In this document: positions 8,349 through 18,530 of the stretch, in pieces
Layout: the number at the start of each line of letters is the position of its first letter
Numbering within the stretch: the stretch's first letter is position 1
NCBI RefSeq assembly: GCF_900446215.1
Contig: NZ_UAQZ01000017.1
Coordinates: 1-64,000 of the forward strand
Length of the DNA stretch: 64,000 nucleotides
Origin: Burkholderia cenocepacia
Lineage (GTDB): Bacteria; Pseudomonadota; Gammaproteobacteria; Burkholderiales; Burkholderiaceae
Reading direction: 5' to 3'
Program-made: the position numbers and the translations under genes
The notes under the pieces: model-generated
What the model was told of the DNA's origin: nothing
Database searches by the model: none
Seen by the model: only the letters and a program-made list of their open reading frames with translations

Positions 8349-8441
8349 TCCCTCCGCTCGACCACCTACCACCGTTGCACGCTGGCGTCGCCCGACGCCG
8401 GCTTGTGGCATGCTCGTTTCCGTTTGCAAAGGAGTGAAAAA

Positions 8442-8741
8442 ATGGCGCTTCACGTGATTGCTTCGCTGTTCCTGAAACCCGAACACGCGCAGGCCGCCGA
8501 GGCCGAGCTGCGCAGCATGGTCGCCAAGACGCGCACCGAACCGGGCAACCGGCGCTACGACCTGTTCCGCGAACAGGACGGTTCGCCGAACCTGCATCTG
8601 TACGAGATCTACGACGATCAGGCGGCATTCGACGCACACCTCGCGAGCCCGTATTTCGGCGAATTCCGCACGAAGTCGGCCGACTGGTTCACCGCACCGC
8701 CGGTCATCAAGGTGCTGTCGGGCATCGACGTGGCCGAGTAA
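8442..8741 (+). CDS. Antibiotic-biosynthesis-monooxygenase (ABM) domain protein
   Basis: A 99-residue single-domain ferredoxin-like fold protein of the ABM/YgiN group: an early V-I-A-S-L strand, the RYDLFREQDGSPNLHLYEIY centre split over two strands, and the F-x-x-HLASPYF helix. Members act as small cofactor-free quinol monooxygenases or haem-degrading proteins; the catalytic activity here cannot be told. It starts 93 bases after the CurA-like gene behind AAAGGAGTG. Together with the TetR gene it fits a quinone/electrophile-response unit, YgiN being a quinol monooxygenase (inference). Confidence 0.9.
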   Translation: MALHVIASLFLKPEHAQAAEAELRSMVAKTRTEPGNRRYDLFREQDGSPNLHLYEIYDDQAAFDAHLASPYFGEFRTKSADWFTAPPVIKVLSGIDVAE

Positions 8742-8797
8742 CGACGCAGCACGCAACACCACCGCCGCGGCCCGCCCGCACCCGGACCGCGCGGCAC

Positions 8798-8818
8798 CCG
8801 TTGCGCACGACGCAACGG
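8798..8818. promoter_or_regulatory. Inverted repeat between the ABM gene and the molybdo-hydroxylase operon
   Basis: CCGTTGCG-CACGA-CGCAACGG, a perfect 8-5-8 inverted repeat 74 bases before the 2Fe-2S subunit start. No T-run follows, so it may be an operator for the oxidoreductase operon or a weak terminator of the upstream unit. Confidence 0.4.
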
Positions 8819-8891
8819 CGATGACGACGACCACACGGCGCAGCGCGCCTCGTTCGCGCCGCTTCCCCAATACAACGGCCCCGGAGGCTGA

Positions 8892-9347
8892 ATGATCACC
8901 CTCAACATCAACGGCGAAAACCGCTCGGTCGACGCCCCCGACGACATGCCCTTGCTCTGGGTGCTGCGCGACGTCGTCGGCCTCACCGGCACCAAGTTCG
9001 GCTGCGGGATCGCGCAATGCGGCGCGTGTACCGTGCATCTCGACGGTGTCGCCACGCGTTCGTGCGTGCTGCCGGTCGCCGCGGTCGCGGGCCGCAAGAT
9101 CACGACGATCGAAGCCGTCGGCGCGACGCCGGCCGGCCACAAGGTCCAGCAGGCCTGGCGCGAGCTCGACGTCGTCCAGTGCGGCTACTGCCAGTCGGGG
9201 CAAGTGATGGCCGCTACCGCGCTGATCGCATCGAACCCGAACCCGAGCGACGCCGACATCGACGCGGCCATGGCCGGCAACATCTGCCGCTGCGGCACGT
9301 ACAACCGGATTCGCGCCGCGGTCAAGCAAGCCGCGAAGGAGGCCTGA
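8892..9347 (+). CDS. iorA: 2Fe-2S subunit of isoquinoline 1-oxidoreductase-type molybdo-hydroxylase
   Basis: A 151-residue small subunit of the xanthine-oxidase family. The plant-ferredoxin-type cluster is held by cysteines near 38, 43, 46 and 58 (CGIAQCGAC). The second, all-helical cluster domain uses cysteines near 97, 100, 132 and 134 (CGYC and CRC). It passes electrons from the molybdenum subunit encoded next to the cytochrome c at the operon end. The stop lies 1 base before the next ATG. The length equals that of IorA. Substrates of this group are N-heterocycles or aldehydes; the real substrate is unknown, so the symbol names the family rather than a proven function. Confidence 0.92.
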   Translation: MITLNINGENRSVDAPDDMPLLWVLRDVVGLTGTKFGCGIAQCGACTVHLDGVATRSCVLPVAAVAGRKITTIEAVGATPAGHKVQQAWRELDVVQCGYCQSGQVMAATALIASNPNPSDADIDAAMAGNICRCGTYNRIRAAVKQAAKEA

Positions 9348-9348
9348 C

Positions 9349-11568
9349 ATGTCGCGAGGACTCCTCGAAGCAGGCCGGGCCGGCGCGGGCGTGTCGCGCC
9401 GCGGGTTTCTGAAACTCGGCATGTCGCTCGGTGCCGCGGCCGGCGGCGGCTTGCTGCTCGGCTTCAGCCTGCCGGCCGCGGGCGACGATGCACGCCGTTC
9501 GGTGATCGGCGGCGACGCGGCCGAACCCGCGGCGCCCGGCGTGTTCGCGCCGAACGCCTTCGTGCAGATCGACCGCGCCGGCAAGGTCACGCTGGTGATG
9601 CCGAAGGTCGAGATGGGGCAGGGCGTCTACACGGCGCTGCCGATGCTGATCGCGGAAGAACTCGAAGTGCCGCTGTCGAGCGTGACGCTCGATCATGCGC
9701 CGCCGAACGAGAAACTGTTCCTCGATCCGTTGCTCGGCGGCCAGCTCACCGGCGGCTCGACGTCGGTGCGCTACGCGTGGGAACCGATGCGCCGCGCGGG
9801 CGCCACCGCGCGCACGCTGCTGGTCACGGCCGCCGCGAAACAATGGAACGTCGATCCGGCCACTTGCCGCGCGGCGAACGGCGAGGTGCAGCATCCGCCG
9901 AGCGGCCGGCGCGCATCGTACGGCCAGCTGGCCGACGCCGCGGCGAAGCTGCCGGTGCCGAAGGACGTCGCGCTGAAGCAGCCGGCGGATTTCAAGCTGA
10001 TCGGCACGCCCGCGAAGCGCCTCGATTCGCCGGAGAAAGTCGACGGCACCGCGCAGTTCGGGCTCGACGTGCGCCTGCCCGGCATGCTGTATGCGGTGAT
10101 CGTGAACAGCCCGGTGTTCGGCGGCACGGTCGCGAGCGTCGACGACACGGCCGCGAGGAAGATCCCCGGCGTGCGCCAGGTCGTGCGCGTCGACAACGCG
10201 GTCGCGGTGGTCGGCGATCACACGTGGGCCGCGAAGCGCGGTGCGTCGGCGCTCGTCGTGAAGTGGAACGAAGGCGCGGGCGCGAAGGTGTCGACGAAGG
10301 ATCTGTTCGCGGATCTCGCGCAGGCGGCGGCGAACGGCAAGGGCGCGGTCGCACGCAAGGAGGGTGACGTCGGCAAAGCGTTCGCGAACGCGAAGACGCG
10401 CGTCGACGCCGTCTACGAACAGCCGCTGCTCGCCCACGCGACGATGGAGCCCGTGAACTGCACGGTGCACGTGCGCGGCGACGGCTGCGAGATCTGGGTC
10501 GGCACGCAGGTGCCGACCCGCGCACGCGACACGGCGCAGCAACTGACCGGGCTGCCGCCGGACAAGATCGTCGTGCACAACCACCTGCTCGGCGGCGGGT
10601 TCGGCCGACGGCTCGAAACCGACATGGTCGGCCAGGCCGTGAAGGTCGGCAAACAGGTCAACGCGCCGGTGAAGGTGATCTGGACGCGCGAGGAAGACGT
10701 GCAGCACGACATGTACCGGCCGTGCTACTACGACAAGATCTCCGCCGGCCTCGACGCGAACGGCAAGCCGGTCGCGTGGCAGCACCGGATCGTCGGCTCG
10801 TCGATCATGGCGCGCTTCGCGCCGCCCGCGTTCAAGGACGGCGTCGATCCCGACGCGGTCGAGGTTGCGGCCGAACTGCCGTACGACCTGCCGAACCAGC
10901 TCGTCGACTACGTGCGCCAGGAGCCGCGCCACGTGCCGACCGCGTTCTGGCGCGGTGTCGGGCCGACGCGCGGCACGTTCGTCGTCGAGAGCTTCATCGA
11001 CGAACTGGCCGCGCAGACCAAGACCGACCCGGTGCAATACCGCCGCGCGTTGCTCGACAAGACGCCGCGCGCCCGCAACGTGCTCGACGTCGCGACGAAG
11101 GCGGCCGGCTGGGGCGCGCCGCTGCCGAAGGGGCAAGGGCGCGGCGTCTCGGTGATGCACGCGTTCGGCAGCTTCTTCTCGATCGTCATCGACGTCGCGG
11201 TGGACGGCGGCGAGGTGCAGGTGAAGCGCGCCGTGTGCGCGGTCGATTGCGGGATGTTCGTCAATCCGAACACGATCGAGGCGCAGGTGCAGGGCGGCAT
11301 CATCTTCGGGATCACGGGCGCGCTGTACGGCGAGATCACGATCGAGGACGGCCGCGTCGTGCAGACCAACTTCACCGACTACCGGATGATGCGCATCAAC
11401 GAGACACCGCCGATCGAGGTCCACCTGGTGAAAAGCGGCGAAGCGCCGGGCGGAATCGGCGAGCCGGGCACGGCCGCGACCGCGGCGGCGCTGTCGAACG
11501 CGATCTTCGCGGCCACCGGCACGCGGCTGCGCAAGCTGCCGGTCGGCAACCAGCTGAAAACGGCCTGA
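9349..11568 (+). CDS. iorB: Molybdopterin-binding large subunit, isoquinoline 1-oxidoreductase type
   Basis: A 739-residue molybdenum-cofactor subunit. It begins with a Tat-like signal (SRRGFLKLGMSLGAA), so the complex is probably carried to the periplasm folded, consistent with a c-type cytochrome partner. The sequence has the duplicated large-subunit architecture of IorB, including MGQGVYTALPMLIAEEL, GGGFGRRLE and the C-terminal GEPGTAATAAALSNAI, where the glutamate of GEPG is the expected catalytic base. No maturation factor (XdhC/MocA type) is encoded nearby. It follows the 2Fe-2S gene by one base and precedes the cytochrome by 15, so the three form one operon. Confidence 0.93.
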   Translation: MSRGLLEAGRAGAGVSRRGFLKLGMSLGAAAGGGLLLGFSLPAAGDDARRSVIGGDAAEPAAPGVFAPNAFVQIDRAGKVTLVMPKVEMGQGVYTALPMLIAEELEVPLSSVTLDHAPPNEKLFLDPLLGGQLTGGSTSVRYAWEPMRRAGATARTLLVTAAAKQWNVDPATCRAANGEVQHPPSGRRASYGQLADAAAKLPVPKDVALKQPADFKLIGTPAKRLDSPEKVDGTAQFGLDVRLPGMLYAVIVNSPVFGGTVASVDDTAARKIPGVRQVVRVDNAVAVVGDHTWAAKRGASALVVKWNEGAGAKVSTKDLFADLAQAAANGKGAVARKEGDVGKAFANAKTRVDAVYEQPLLAHATMEPVNCTVHVRGDGCEIWVGTQVPTRARDTAQQLTGLPPDKIVVHNHLLGGGFGRRLETDMVGQAVKVGKQVNAPVKVIWTREEDVQHDMYRPCYYDKISAGLDANGKPVAWQHRIVGSSIMARFAPPAFKDGVDPDAVEVAAELPYDLPNQLVDYVRQEPRHVPTAFWRGVGPTRGTFVVESFIDELAAQTKTDPVQYRRALLDKTPRARNVLDVATKAAGWGAPLPKGQGRGVSVMHAFGSFFSIVIDVAVDGGEVQVKRAVCAVDCGMFVNPNTIEAQVQGGIIFGITGALYGEITIEDGRVVQTNFTDYRMMRINETPPIEVHLVKSGEAPGGIGEPGTAATAAALSNAIFAATGTRLRKLPVGNQLKTA

Positions 11569-11583
11569 GGGGAGGGAACGACC

Positions 11584-12888
11584 ATGCGACATCTCACCCT
11601 GAACCTGAACACGCTCCGCGCGTCATTGCTCGCGCTGTCCGCACTGGTGGGCGGCACGGCCGCGCATGCCGCGCAGCCGGCGCCCGCCGACAGCGCGCTC
11701 GTCGCGCGCGGCGCGTATCTCGCGAAAGCCGGCGACTGCGTCGCGTGCCATACCGCGCCGCGCGGCACGCCGTTCGCGGGCGGCCTGAAGATGGTCACGC
11801 CGATGGGCGCGATCTACACGACCAACATCACGCCCGACCCGGAGACGGGTATCGGCGGCTATACCGAAGCGGATTTCGCCGGCGCGTTGCGCAAGGGCGT
11901 CGCGAAGGACGGCCACAACCTGTATCCGGCGATGCCGTATCCGTCGTACGCGAAGCTGAAGGACGACGACGTAAAGGCGCTGTACGCGTACTTCATGCAC
12001 GGCGTCGAACCGGTGAAGCAGGCGAACCGGCCGTCCGACATCCCGTGGCCGCTCAACATGCGCTGGCCGCTCGCGTTGTGGAACGCGGTGTTCCTCGACA
12101 CGACGCCGTACGCGGACAAGCCGGCCAAGGACGCGATGTGGAACCGCGGCGCGTATCTCGTGCAGGGGCTCGGGCACTGCGGGTCGTGCCACACGCCGCG
12201 CGGTGTCGGCTTCCAGGAGAAGGCGCTCGACGAAAGCGGCGCGGCGTTCCTGTCGGGCGCGTCGATCGACAACTGGTTCGCGTCGAACCTGACCGGCGAG
12301 CACAACACCGGGCTCGGCCGCTGGAACGAGGCCGACGTCGCGCAGTTCCTGAAGACCGGCGCGAACCAGCACGCGACCGCGTTCGGCTCGATGGTGAGCG
12401 TGATCAACCACAGCACGCAGGAACTGACCGACGACGATCTGGCTTCCATCTCGCGCTACCTGAAATCGCTGCCGGCGGCAGGCGGCACGGGCGCGCCGCC
12501 GTACCGCTATGATCCGAAGGCGACGCAGGTCGCGCTGGGCCGGCCGGCAGCCGATCCGGGCGCGAAGGTGTATAACGCTTACTGCCTGCATTGCCACGGG
12601 GCGGACGGGCGCGGCTATGCACCGTTGCTCGCGCCGCTCGCCGGCAATCCGAACGTGCTCGAGGCCGATGCATCGTCGCTGATCAACGTGACGCTGAACG
12701 GCAGCGACACGCTCGTGATCGGTGGCGTGCCGTCCGCGTATCCGATGCCGGCGTTCTCGAACCAGTTGAACGACCAGCAGGTCGCCGACGTGCTGACGTT
12801 CATGCGCGCCGGCTGGAACAACGGCGCGCCGGCCGTGCAGGCGGCGGACGTCGCGAAACTCCGCAAGGCGACGGCGGCCGCGCACTGA
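11584..12888 (+). CDS. Tri-haem c-type cytochrome, electron acceptor of the IorAB-type enzyme
   Basis: A 434-residue exported cytochrome with a cleavable signal (about 1-29, ending AHA) and three CXXCH haem sites: CVACH near 52-56, CGSCH near 199-203 and CLHCH near 335-339. The layout is that of the cytochrome subunits of membrane alcohol/aldehyde dehydrogenases and of related molybdo-hydroxylases, which pass electrons to ubiquinone or an oxidase at the outer face of the inner membrane. No transmembrane anchor is seen after the signal. It is the last gene of the operon, followed by a hairpin terminator. It is homologous in layout to the cytochrome at 24541-25800. Confidence 0.93.
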   Translation: MRHLTLNLNTLRASLLALSALVGGTAAHAAQPAPADSALVARGAYLAKAGDCVACHTAPRGTPFAGGLKMVTPMGAIYTTNITPDPETGIGGYTEADFAGALRKGVAKDGHNLYPAMPYPSYAKLKDDDVKALYAYFMHGVEPVKQANRPSDIPWPLNMRWPLALWNAVFLDTTPYADKPAKDAMWNRGAYLVQGLGHCGSCHTPRGVGFQEKALDESGAAFLSGASIDNWFASNLTGEHNTGLGRWNEADVAQFLKTGANQHATAFGSMVSVINHSTQELTDDDLASISRYLKSLPAAGGTGAPPYRYDPKATQVALGRPAADPGAKVYNAYCLHCHGADGRGYAPLLAPLAGNPNVLEADASSLINVTLNGSDTLVIGGVPSAYPMPAFSNQLNDQQVADVLTFMRAGWNNGAPAVQAADVAKLRKATAAAH

Positions 12889-14487
<1,599 letters not shown>

Positions 14488-14502
14488 CGGTCGGTTGAGT
14501 GT

Positions 14503-14537
14503 GGGCGCGCCGCGATGCGTGCGGCGCGCCCGCTTTG
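14503..14537 (+). terminator. Hairpin terminator after the aldehyde dehydrogenase gene
   Basis: Perfect 11-bp arms GGGCGCGCCGC (14503-14513) and GCGGCGCGCCC (14521-14531) with a 7-base loop, followed by a short GCTTTG tail. It lies 16 bases after the stop. Confidence 0.6.
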
Positions 14538-14684
14538 CGGATGTCTCGATGCCAGTGGTCGCCGTTCATGGGCGACGGTCTCCGGCTCGATGCCGGTTTA
14601 GAAAGGGCGGGTTCGGCTCGATGATCGCCCGGACTGGCGACGGCGCGCCGACGCGCCGGGCGCCGCCGCTTTCAATCGCAGGTC

Positions 14685-15452
14685 TCACGCGTCAATCGTT
14701 TTTCGCTCGTCAAGCGTTATCGGACTCGACGGACGGTGCTTCTTGGCGTACGCGCGTGCCGCTATACGATCGACCTTCCGGTGATATTTGGCTTTCAGCC
14801 GTTGTACGAGCGTGCGGGCGTCTGAGCGATCGAGGATCGTGGTCGGTGCGCCGGTGTCCTGGACGAATTGCGGCTCAGTGACAAACATCCGCTGCTCGTG
14901 TTCCCAATTGCGATCGAACGCGATATCGATGGCGTGCAAAATCCTGGACGTGTAATCGAGCATGGCTTCGGCTGCTTCGCGCGTGATCATGTAGCACTGC
15001 AAACCGACCGGGCTTTCCATCCACATCAGCTTTGTACCGCTCGATAGGTGTGCGTATTCGGTTTGCTCGCGCCTGTTGAGCCACATCAATCGCACCATGT
15101 CCCAGTGCTCGCGCGTGGCGTACAGTTCTTCGGTCGCGGATTTGAAGCCATCCAGTAACGCCACATCGTCCTCCATGATGCAGCACGCGTTGCTCCCCGA
15201 CTCCACAAGTTGTCGCCAGACAGCGCGATGACTGAGATAGCAACCGAGCTCGCCCGGTGACAGCAGCCAGCCGTAACGGCGAAGGCGGGCGCCGGTGTCG
15301 TACCCGGGGATACCGTGGCCGCAGCCTTTGAGTTCGAAGGCGTCGAAGAAGCGCGCATTGATATTTTGTTTCGCGAATTCCTCAACCATTCCTGCGCGGC
15401 GATCGTGTGCGCGTGCGAGTGAAATGCAGACGTATGACAGACCCCGTGTCAT
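14685..15452 (-). CDS. Glycosyltransferase family 25 protein (LOS/LPS-type)
   Basis: A 255-residue protein with the GT25 signature: an N-terminal VCISLARAHDRRAGM strand-turn, SPGELGCYLSHRAVW near 80-95 and the metal-binding EDDV near 108-111 (CCIMEDDVALLDGF). Such enzymes add sugars, often galactose, to lipooligosaccharide at the cytoplasmic membrane face. The gene has no surface-polysaccharide neighbours, and its lower GC and weaker codon bias than the flanks suggest recent acquisition. ATG 15452 is preferred over an upstream in-frame start at 15500 because it matches the usual GT25 N-terminus. It lies in a patch with gene remnants and a decayed IS. Confidence 0.85.
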   Translation of the reverse strand: MTRGLSYVCISLARAHDRRAGMVEEFAKQNINARFFDAFELKGCGHGIPGYDTGARLRRYGWLLSPGELGCYLSHRAVWRQLVESGSNACCIMEDDVALLDGFKSATEELYATREHWDMVRLMWLNRREQTEYAHLSSGTKLMWMESPVGLQCYMITREAAEAMLDYTSRILHAIDIAFDRNWEHEQRMFVTEPQFVQDTGAPTTILDRSDARTLVQRLKAKYHRKVDRIAARAYAKKHRPSSPITLDERKTIDA

Positions 15453-15505
15453 GCGAAACAACCCCGTAATAATTGAAAGCGTTTGGTCGGAAGATATCAC
15501 ACGCG

Positions 15506-15685
15506 TTACAACGCCCGAACTTCCTGCGTCGGCAGTTCAAATATTTCGGCGGTATCTGCGGGTGGGTCGATGCCTGTCCAGGGCGGCCAGAATGCCATGT
15601 GCGAGGTAGATCCAGCGCGAGCGCGCCACTTGGCGAGCACGGTCGCGAACGTGTGCATGAACACCGACTCATGGCAGCATTTCAT
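15506..15685 (-). CDS. Short hypothetical ORF (59 aa)
   Basis: An ATG at 15685 opens a 59-residue frame ending in TAA at 15506. The composition is protein-like (several Trp, Phe and Pro: KWRARAGSTSHMAFWPPWTG) and unlike the low-complexity arginine-rich shadows around it. A second ATG lies at 15652. The frame continues upstream without a stop towards the helix-turn-helix remnant at 15761-15958, so it may be the displaced C-terminal part of that gene or a separate small gene. Function unknown. Confidence 0.35.
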   Translation of the reverse strand: MKCCHESVFMHTFATVLAKWRARAGSTSHMAFWPPWTGIDPPADTAEIFELPTQEVRAL

Positions 15686-15760
15686 CGAGCGGAACGTCCG
15701 GCGCGGATGTTCGCGCGTAGCGGCGACGGCGGGTTGACGCGCGTGCAGGCTGCCGCCGAT

Positions 15761-15958
15761 TCATGGGCTGTGCGCTTCGAGCGCCAGCAGGCGCAGGACT
15801 TCGGGGCAATGCCGCGGAATCGGCGAGCGGCCGGCGACGTCGTTCCGCACGGTGCGAATGCAGCAGCGGAGTGTTTGGGCGCTTCGAGCGATAGACAGGC
15901 CATCGGTGAGCGCGAGCAAATCGGCTTGCGCGCCGTGACGGCAGGCGGCGGCATTCAT
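15761..15958 (-). pseudogene. Possible remnant of a small helix-turn-helix regulator (VC1465-like)
   Basis: A 65-residue frame carries GLSIARSAQTLRCCIRTVRN followed by VAGRSPIP and EVLRLLALE. This resembles the helix-turn-helix of the VC1465 / Xer-recombination-activation-factor-like small regulators (pattern: G-S-x-x-AA-x-LL-x-V-x-x-RTVRNW-x-x-G-x-x-x-IP). The expected tryptophan is replaced and the frame stops soon after, so it is probably degenerate. The assignment rests on memory of the family pattern only. Confidence 0.3.
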
Positions 15959-16050
15959 AGGCGTTGCGGGCGGTGAACTAACGGTTTTCGCTAGCGACTC
16001 TATTTTACATAACGTGAATTATCGACAGTTTGTGTTGTAGTAGCTAGATT

Positions 16051-16642
16051 GAAATGTCCGCTTTTGGCTACATAGAAATGTCCGCTTTCGGGCCGCGTAA
16101 GCTGTCCGGCTGCCGGTTTCCCGGCGCCGGAGGCTGCGATGGCTGCAACGGAGCGGATCACGATGACGATGCGCGAGCTGGATCGATTCAAGGTCATTCA
16201 GGACGTAGCCGACGGCAAGCTCAAACCATGGCGTGCTGCGGAACGGCTGGAATTGACGACCCGGCAGGTCCGCCGGCTGGTCGCCCGGTTACGTGAGCAC
16301 GGCCCGGTGGGATTGGTATCGGGACACCGGTCGAAGCCCGGCAACCGCCGTCTGGATCCAGGAGCCGCTGACCGGGCGCTGTCGATCATCCGTGATCGCT
16401 ACGCCGATTTTGGGCCGACGCTGGCCTGCGAGAAGCTGTGGGAATGCCACGGGCTGCAGTTGTCGAAGGAGACAGTCAGAAGGCTGATGACGGACGCCGG
16501 GCTGTGGATTCCGCGCCGGCAACGACCGCCGAAGGTTTATCAGCCGCGAGCGCGCCGGGCTTGCCTCGGCGAACTGATCCAGATCGACGGCTGCGATCAT
16601 CGATGGTTCGAGGAACGGGCGCCGGCAAGATGTCGGGCATAG
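16051..16642 (+). mobile_element. Truncated ISNCY-type insertion sequence, left end plus transposase N-terminus
   Basis: The left end carries a 14-base direct repeat, GAAATGTCCGCTTT, at 16051-16064 and 16075-16088, the kind of terminal repeat seen in ISNCY-type elements. The transposase begins at ATG 16139 and keeps its helix-turn-helix (VADGKLKPWRAAERLELTT then RQVRRLVARLREHGP) and the start of the catalytic core (ELIQIDGCDHRWFEERAP, with the first DDE aspartate). Homology ends near 16628 and the frame stops at 16642 after 167 residues, so the catalytic domain and right end are lost. The copy is inactive. The boundary to the right is not defined by a repeat. Confidence 0.8.
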
Positions 16643-16937
16643 GGAGCGCCGTGAAGACTTGACGAGTTCTGATGAATCGGCGCGCTGCCGACAACGGCCG
16701 GCATGCGCCCCTCTACCCTATTCTGCCGTGCTCCGTGACGCCGCCGGTGGAATTGCGTCCGATCCTGGTGGATTCCGTTCCGGGTGTTCATGCGACAACC
16801 CCAGCCTCGGACATCCGCCCACATCGTCGACATGTCGCGACAAGCCCCCCGTCAACTGCGACAACGACTCGCCATCCGCGCGCTGCTGCCGAGCACCCGA
16901 TCGCGACATCGCACGCGGCCGCGTCGACCGCCGGCCA
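16643..16937. other. Intergenic debris between IS remnant and amidase gene
   Basis: No convincing coding sequence. The open frames here are arginine/proline-rich or interrupted, and the composition suggests decayed mobile-element sequence continuing from the truncated IS. No terminal repeat or terminator could be defined. Confidence 0.4.
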
Positions 16938-18368
16938 TCAACCGCCGGCTGCATGCACGCGCGGCCGCCGCGTATGCCATCCGAGCGTCTGCTCCAGCGT
17001 GGCCGCGACCTGCAGCAACACCGCTTCGCTGCCCATCGGCCCGGCGAGCTGCACGCCGACGGGGCGGTCGCCCGACCAGCCGGCCGGCAGCGAAATCGCC
17101 GGCGTGCCGGTGATGTTGAAAAGCCCCGTGAACGGACAGTAGTCGAACAGCTTGTCGCACCAGCCGCGCGCGTCGAGCGTCGCATCGTTCTGGTCGAGAT
17201 GGCCGAGTTCGACCGTCGGCATCCGGGTGACCGGCGTGACCAGCACGTCATAGCCGCCGAAAAACCCGCCGACGTCGCGCGACAGCACATTGAACTGCAT
17301 CAGCATGCGTTGCAGGTCGAGCCCCGACAGCCGGCGCCCGTGCTCGATGCATGCATGCGTGCACGCTTCCACTTCGCGCGGATCGTACGACCGCCCGAGC
17401 GCATCGGCGGCGCCCAGCGCGGCCGACGCAAGGAACGCCGTCCACGCGGTGCAGCTCGCCGACGCAAGCGCTTCGGCGTCGTACGCAGGTACGGCCACGT
17501 CGACGTCGTGGCCGAGCTGTTCGAGCGTGCGTGCCACCTGCTCGGCCGCGGCGACGCAATCCGGATGCGTGACGCCGGCGCCGGGCATGCGCGTCGCCAG
17601 TGCCACACGCAGCCGGCGTGCGGGCGTGCGGATCGCGTCGGCATAGCGTTCGTGCGGCCGCGCGATATCGAACATCGCACCGGTCTCCGGGCCTTCGACC
17701 GCATCGAGCATTGCCGCGCTGTCGCGCACCGTGCGCGTCACGGCGAACTCGATGCCGAGACCGAACAACGGCAGGTTGTAGTCCGGGCCGACCGGCGTAC
17801 GGCCGCGCGACGGCTTCAGCCCCACGAGCCCGCAGGCGGCCGCCGGCACGCGGATCGACCCGCCGCCGTCGTTCGCGTGCGCGGCCGGCACGATGCCCGC
17901 GGCCACCGCCGCCGCCGAGCCGCCGCTCGATCCACCGGCGCTGTACGCGGGGTTCCACGGGTTGCGGGTCGGCCCGTGCAGCAGCGATTCCGTCGTCGCG
18001 TTGAAGCCGAGTTCGGGCGTCGTCGTCCGGCCGAAGGTCGCAAAGCCCGCGCGCTTGAAACGCGCCATCAGCTCGCTGTCGGCAGGCGGCACGTAGCGCC
18101 CGGCCAGCAGCCGCGAGCCGCCGTCGTTCGCGACGCCGCCCGCATGCAGCACGAGATCCTTGATGAGGAACGGCACGCCGGCGAACGGCCCGTCCGCCGC
18201 GTACTCGAGCGGCTGCTCGAAAGTTTCGATGATCGCGTTGATTTCCGGGTTGACGCGCGCGGCGGCGGCTTTCGCCGCCTGCATCGCTTCGTCGGCGCTG
18301 ACATGGCCGGCGCGGATCTCGGCGGCCAGGCCGGTCGCGTCGTAACGTACGTATTCCTCGATATTCAT
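16938..18368 (-). CDS. Amidase-signature-family hydrolase
   Basis: A 476-residue cytoplasmic amidase of normal length. The catalytic Ser-cisSer-Lys triad is visible: lysine in FLIKDLV near 76, and serines in the glycine/serine-rich signature beginning SAGGSSGGSAAAVAAG near 152-167, with GGGSIRVPAA just after. The family hydrolyses amides, including carbamoyl, nitrile-derived and lactam-derived ones; the substrate here is unknown. The gene lies 162 bases downstream of a LuxR-type regulator on the same strand, which may control it. ATG 18368 follows an AGGAGAAC ribosome site. Confidence 0.93.
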   Translation of the reverse strand: MNIEEYVRYDATGLAAEIRAGHVSADEAMQAAKAAAARVNPEINAIIETFEQPLEYAADGPFAGVPFLIKDLVLHAGGVANDGGSRLLAGRYVPPADSELMARFKRAGFATFGRTTTPELGFNATTESLLHGPTRNPWNPAYSAGGSSGGSAAAVAAGIVPAAHANDGGGSIRVPAAACGLVGLKPSRGRTPVGPDYNLPLFGLGIEFAVTRTVRDSAAMLDAVEGPETGAMFDIARPHERYADAIRTPARRLRVALATRMPGAGVTHPDCVAAAEQVARTLEQLGHDVDVAVPAYDAEALASASCTAWTAFLASAALGAADALGRSYDPREVEACTHACIEHGRRLSGLDLQRMLMQFNVLSRDVGGFFGGYDVLVTPVTRMPTVELGHLDQNDATLDARGWCDKLFDYCPFTGLFNITGTPAISLPAGWSGDRPVGVQLAGPMGSEAVLLQVAATLEQTLGWHTRRPRVHAAGG

Positions 18369-18530
18369 GGGCGTTCTCCTGCGTTCGTCGGGGGTGACGG
18401 ATGTCGTGATGGGCGGGACTGCGGTGAAGCGACTTCATTGAAGCCCGCGAAAAAACCATCCGAAATCGTTCAGATGAACGATGGGAACGTGCGGCAGGAA
18501 TGCGGCGAACAGCGGGAAAAAGCGGCGCGC

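Noticed and set aside
7266..9590. A very long minus-strand frame opposite the reductase, ABM and 2Fe-2S genes
   Set aside because: It is the antisense shadow of three well-supported genes; its composition is His/Arg/Val repetitive and no domain is recognisable.
16597..16833. A 78-codon minus-strand frame beside the truncated IS
   Set aside because: It overlaps the IS remnant, has no ribosome site and shows no recognisable domain; treated as debris.
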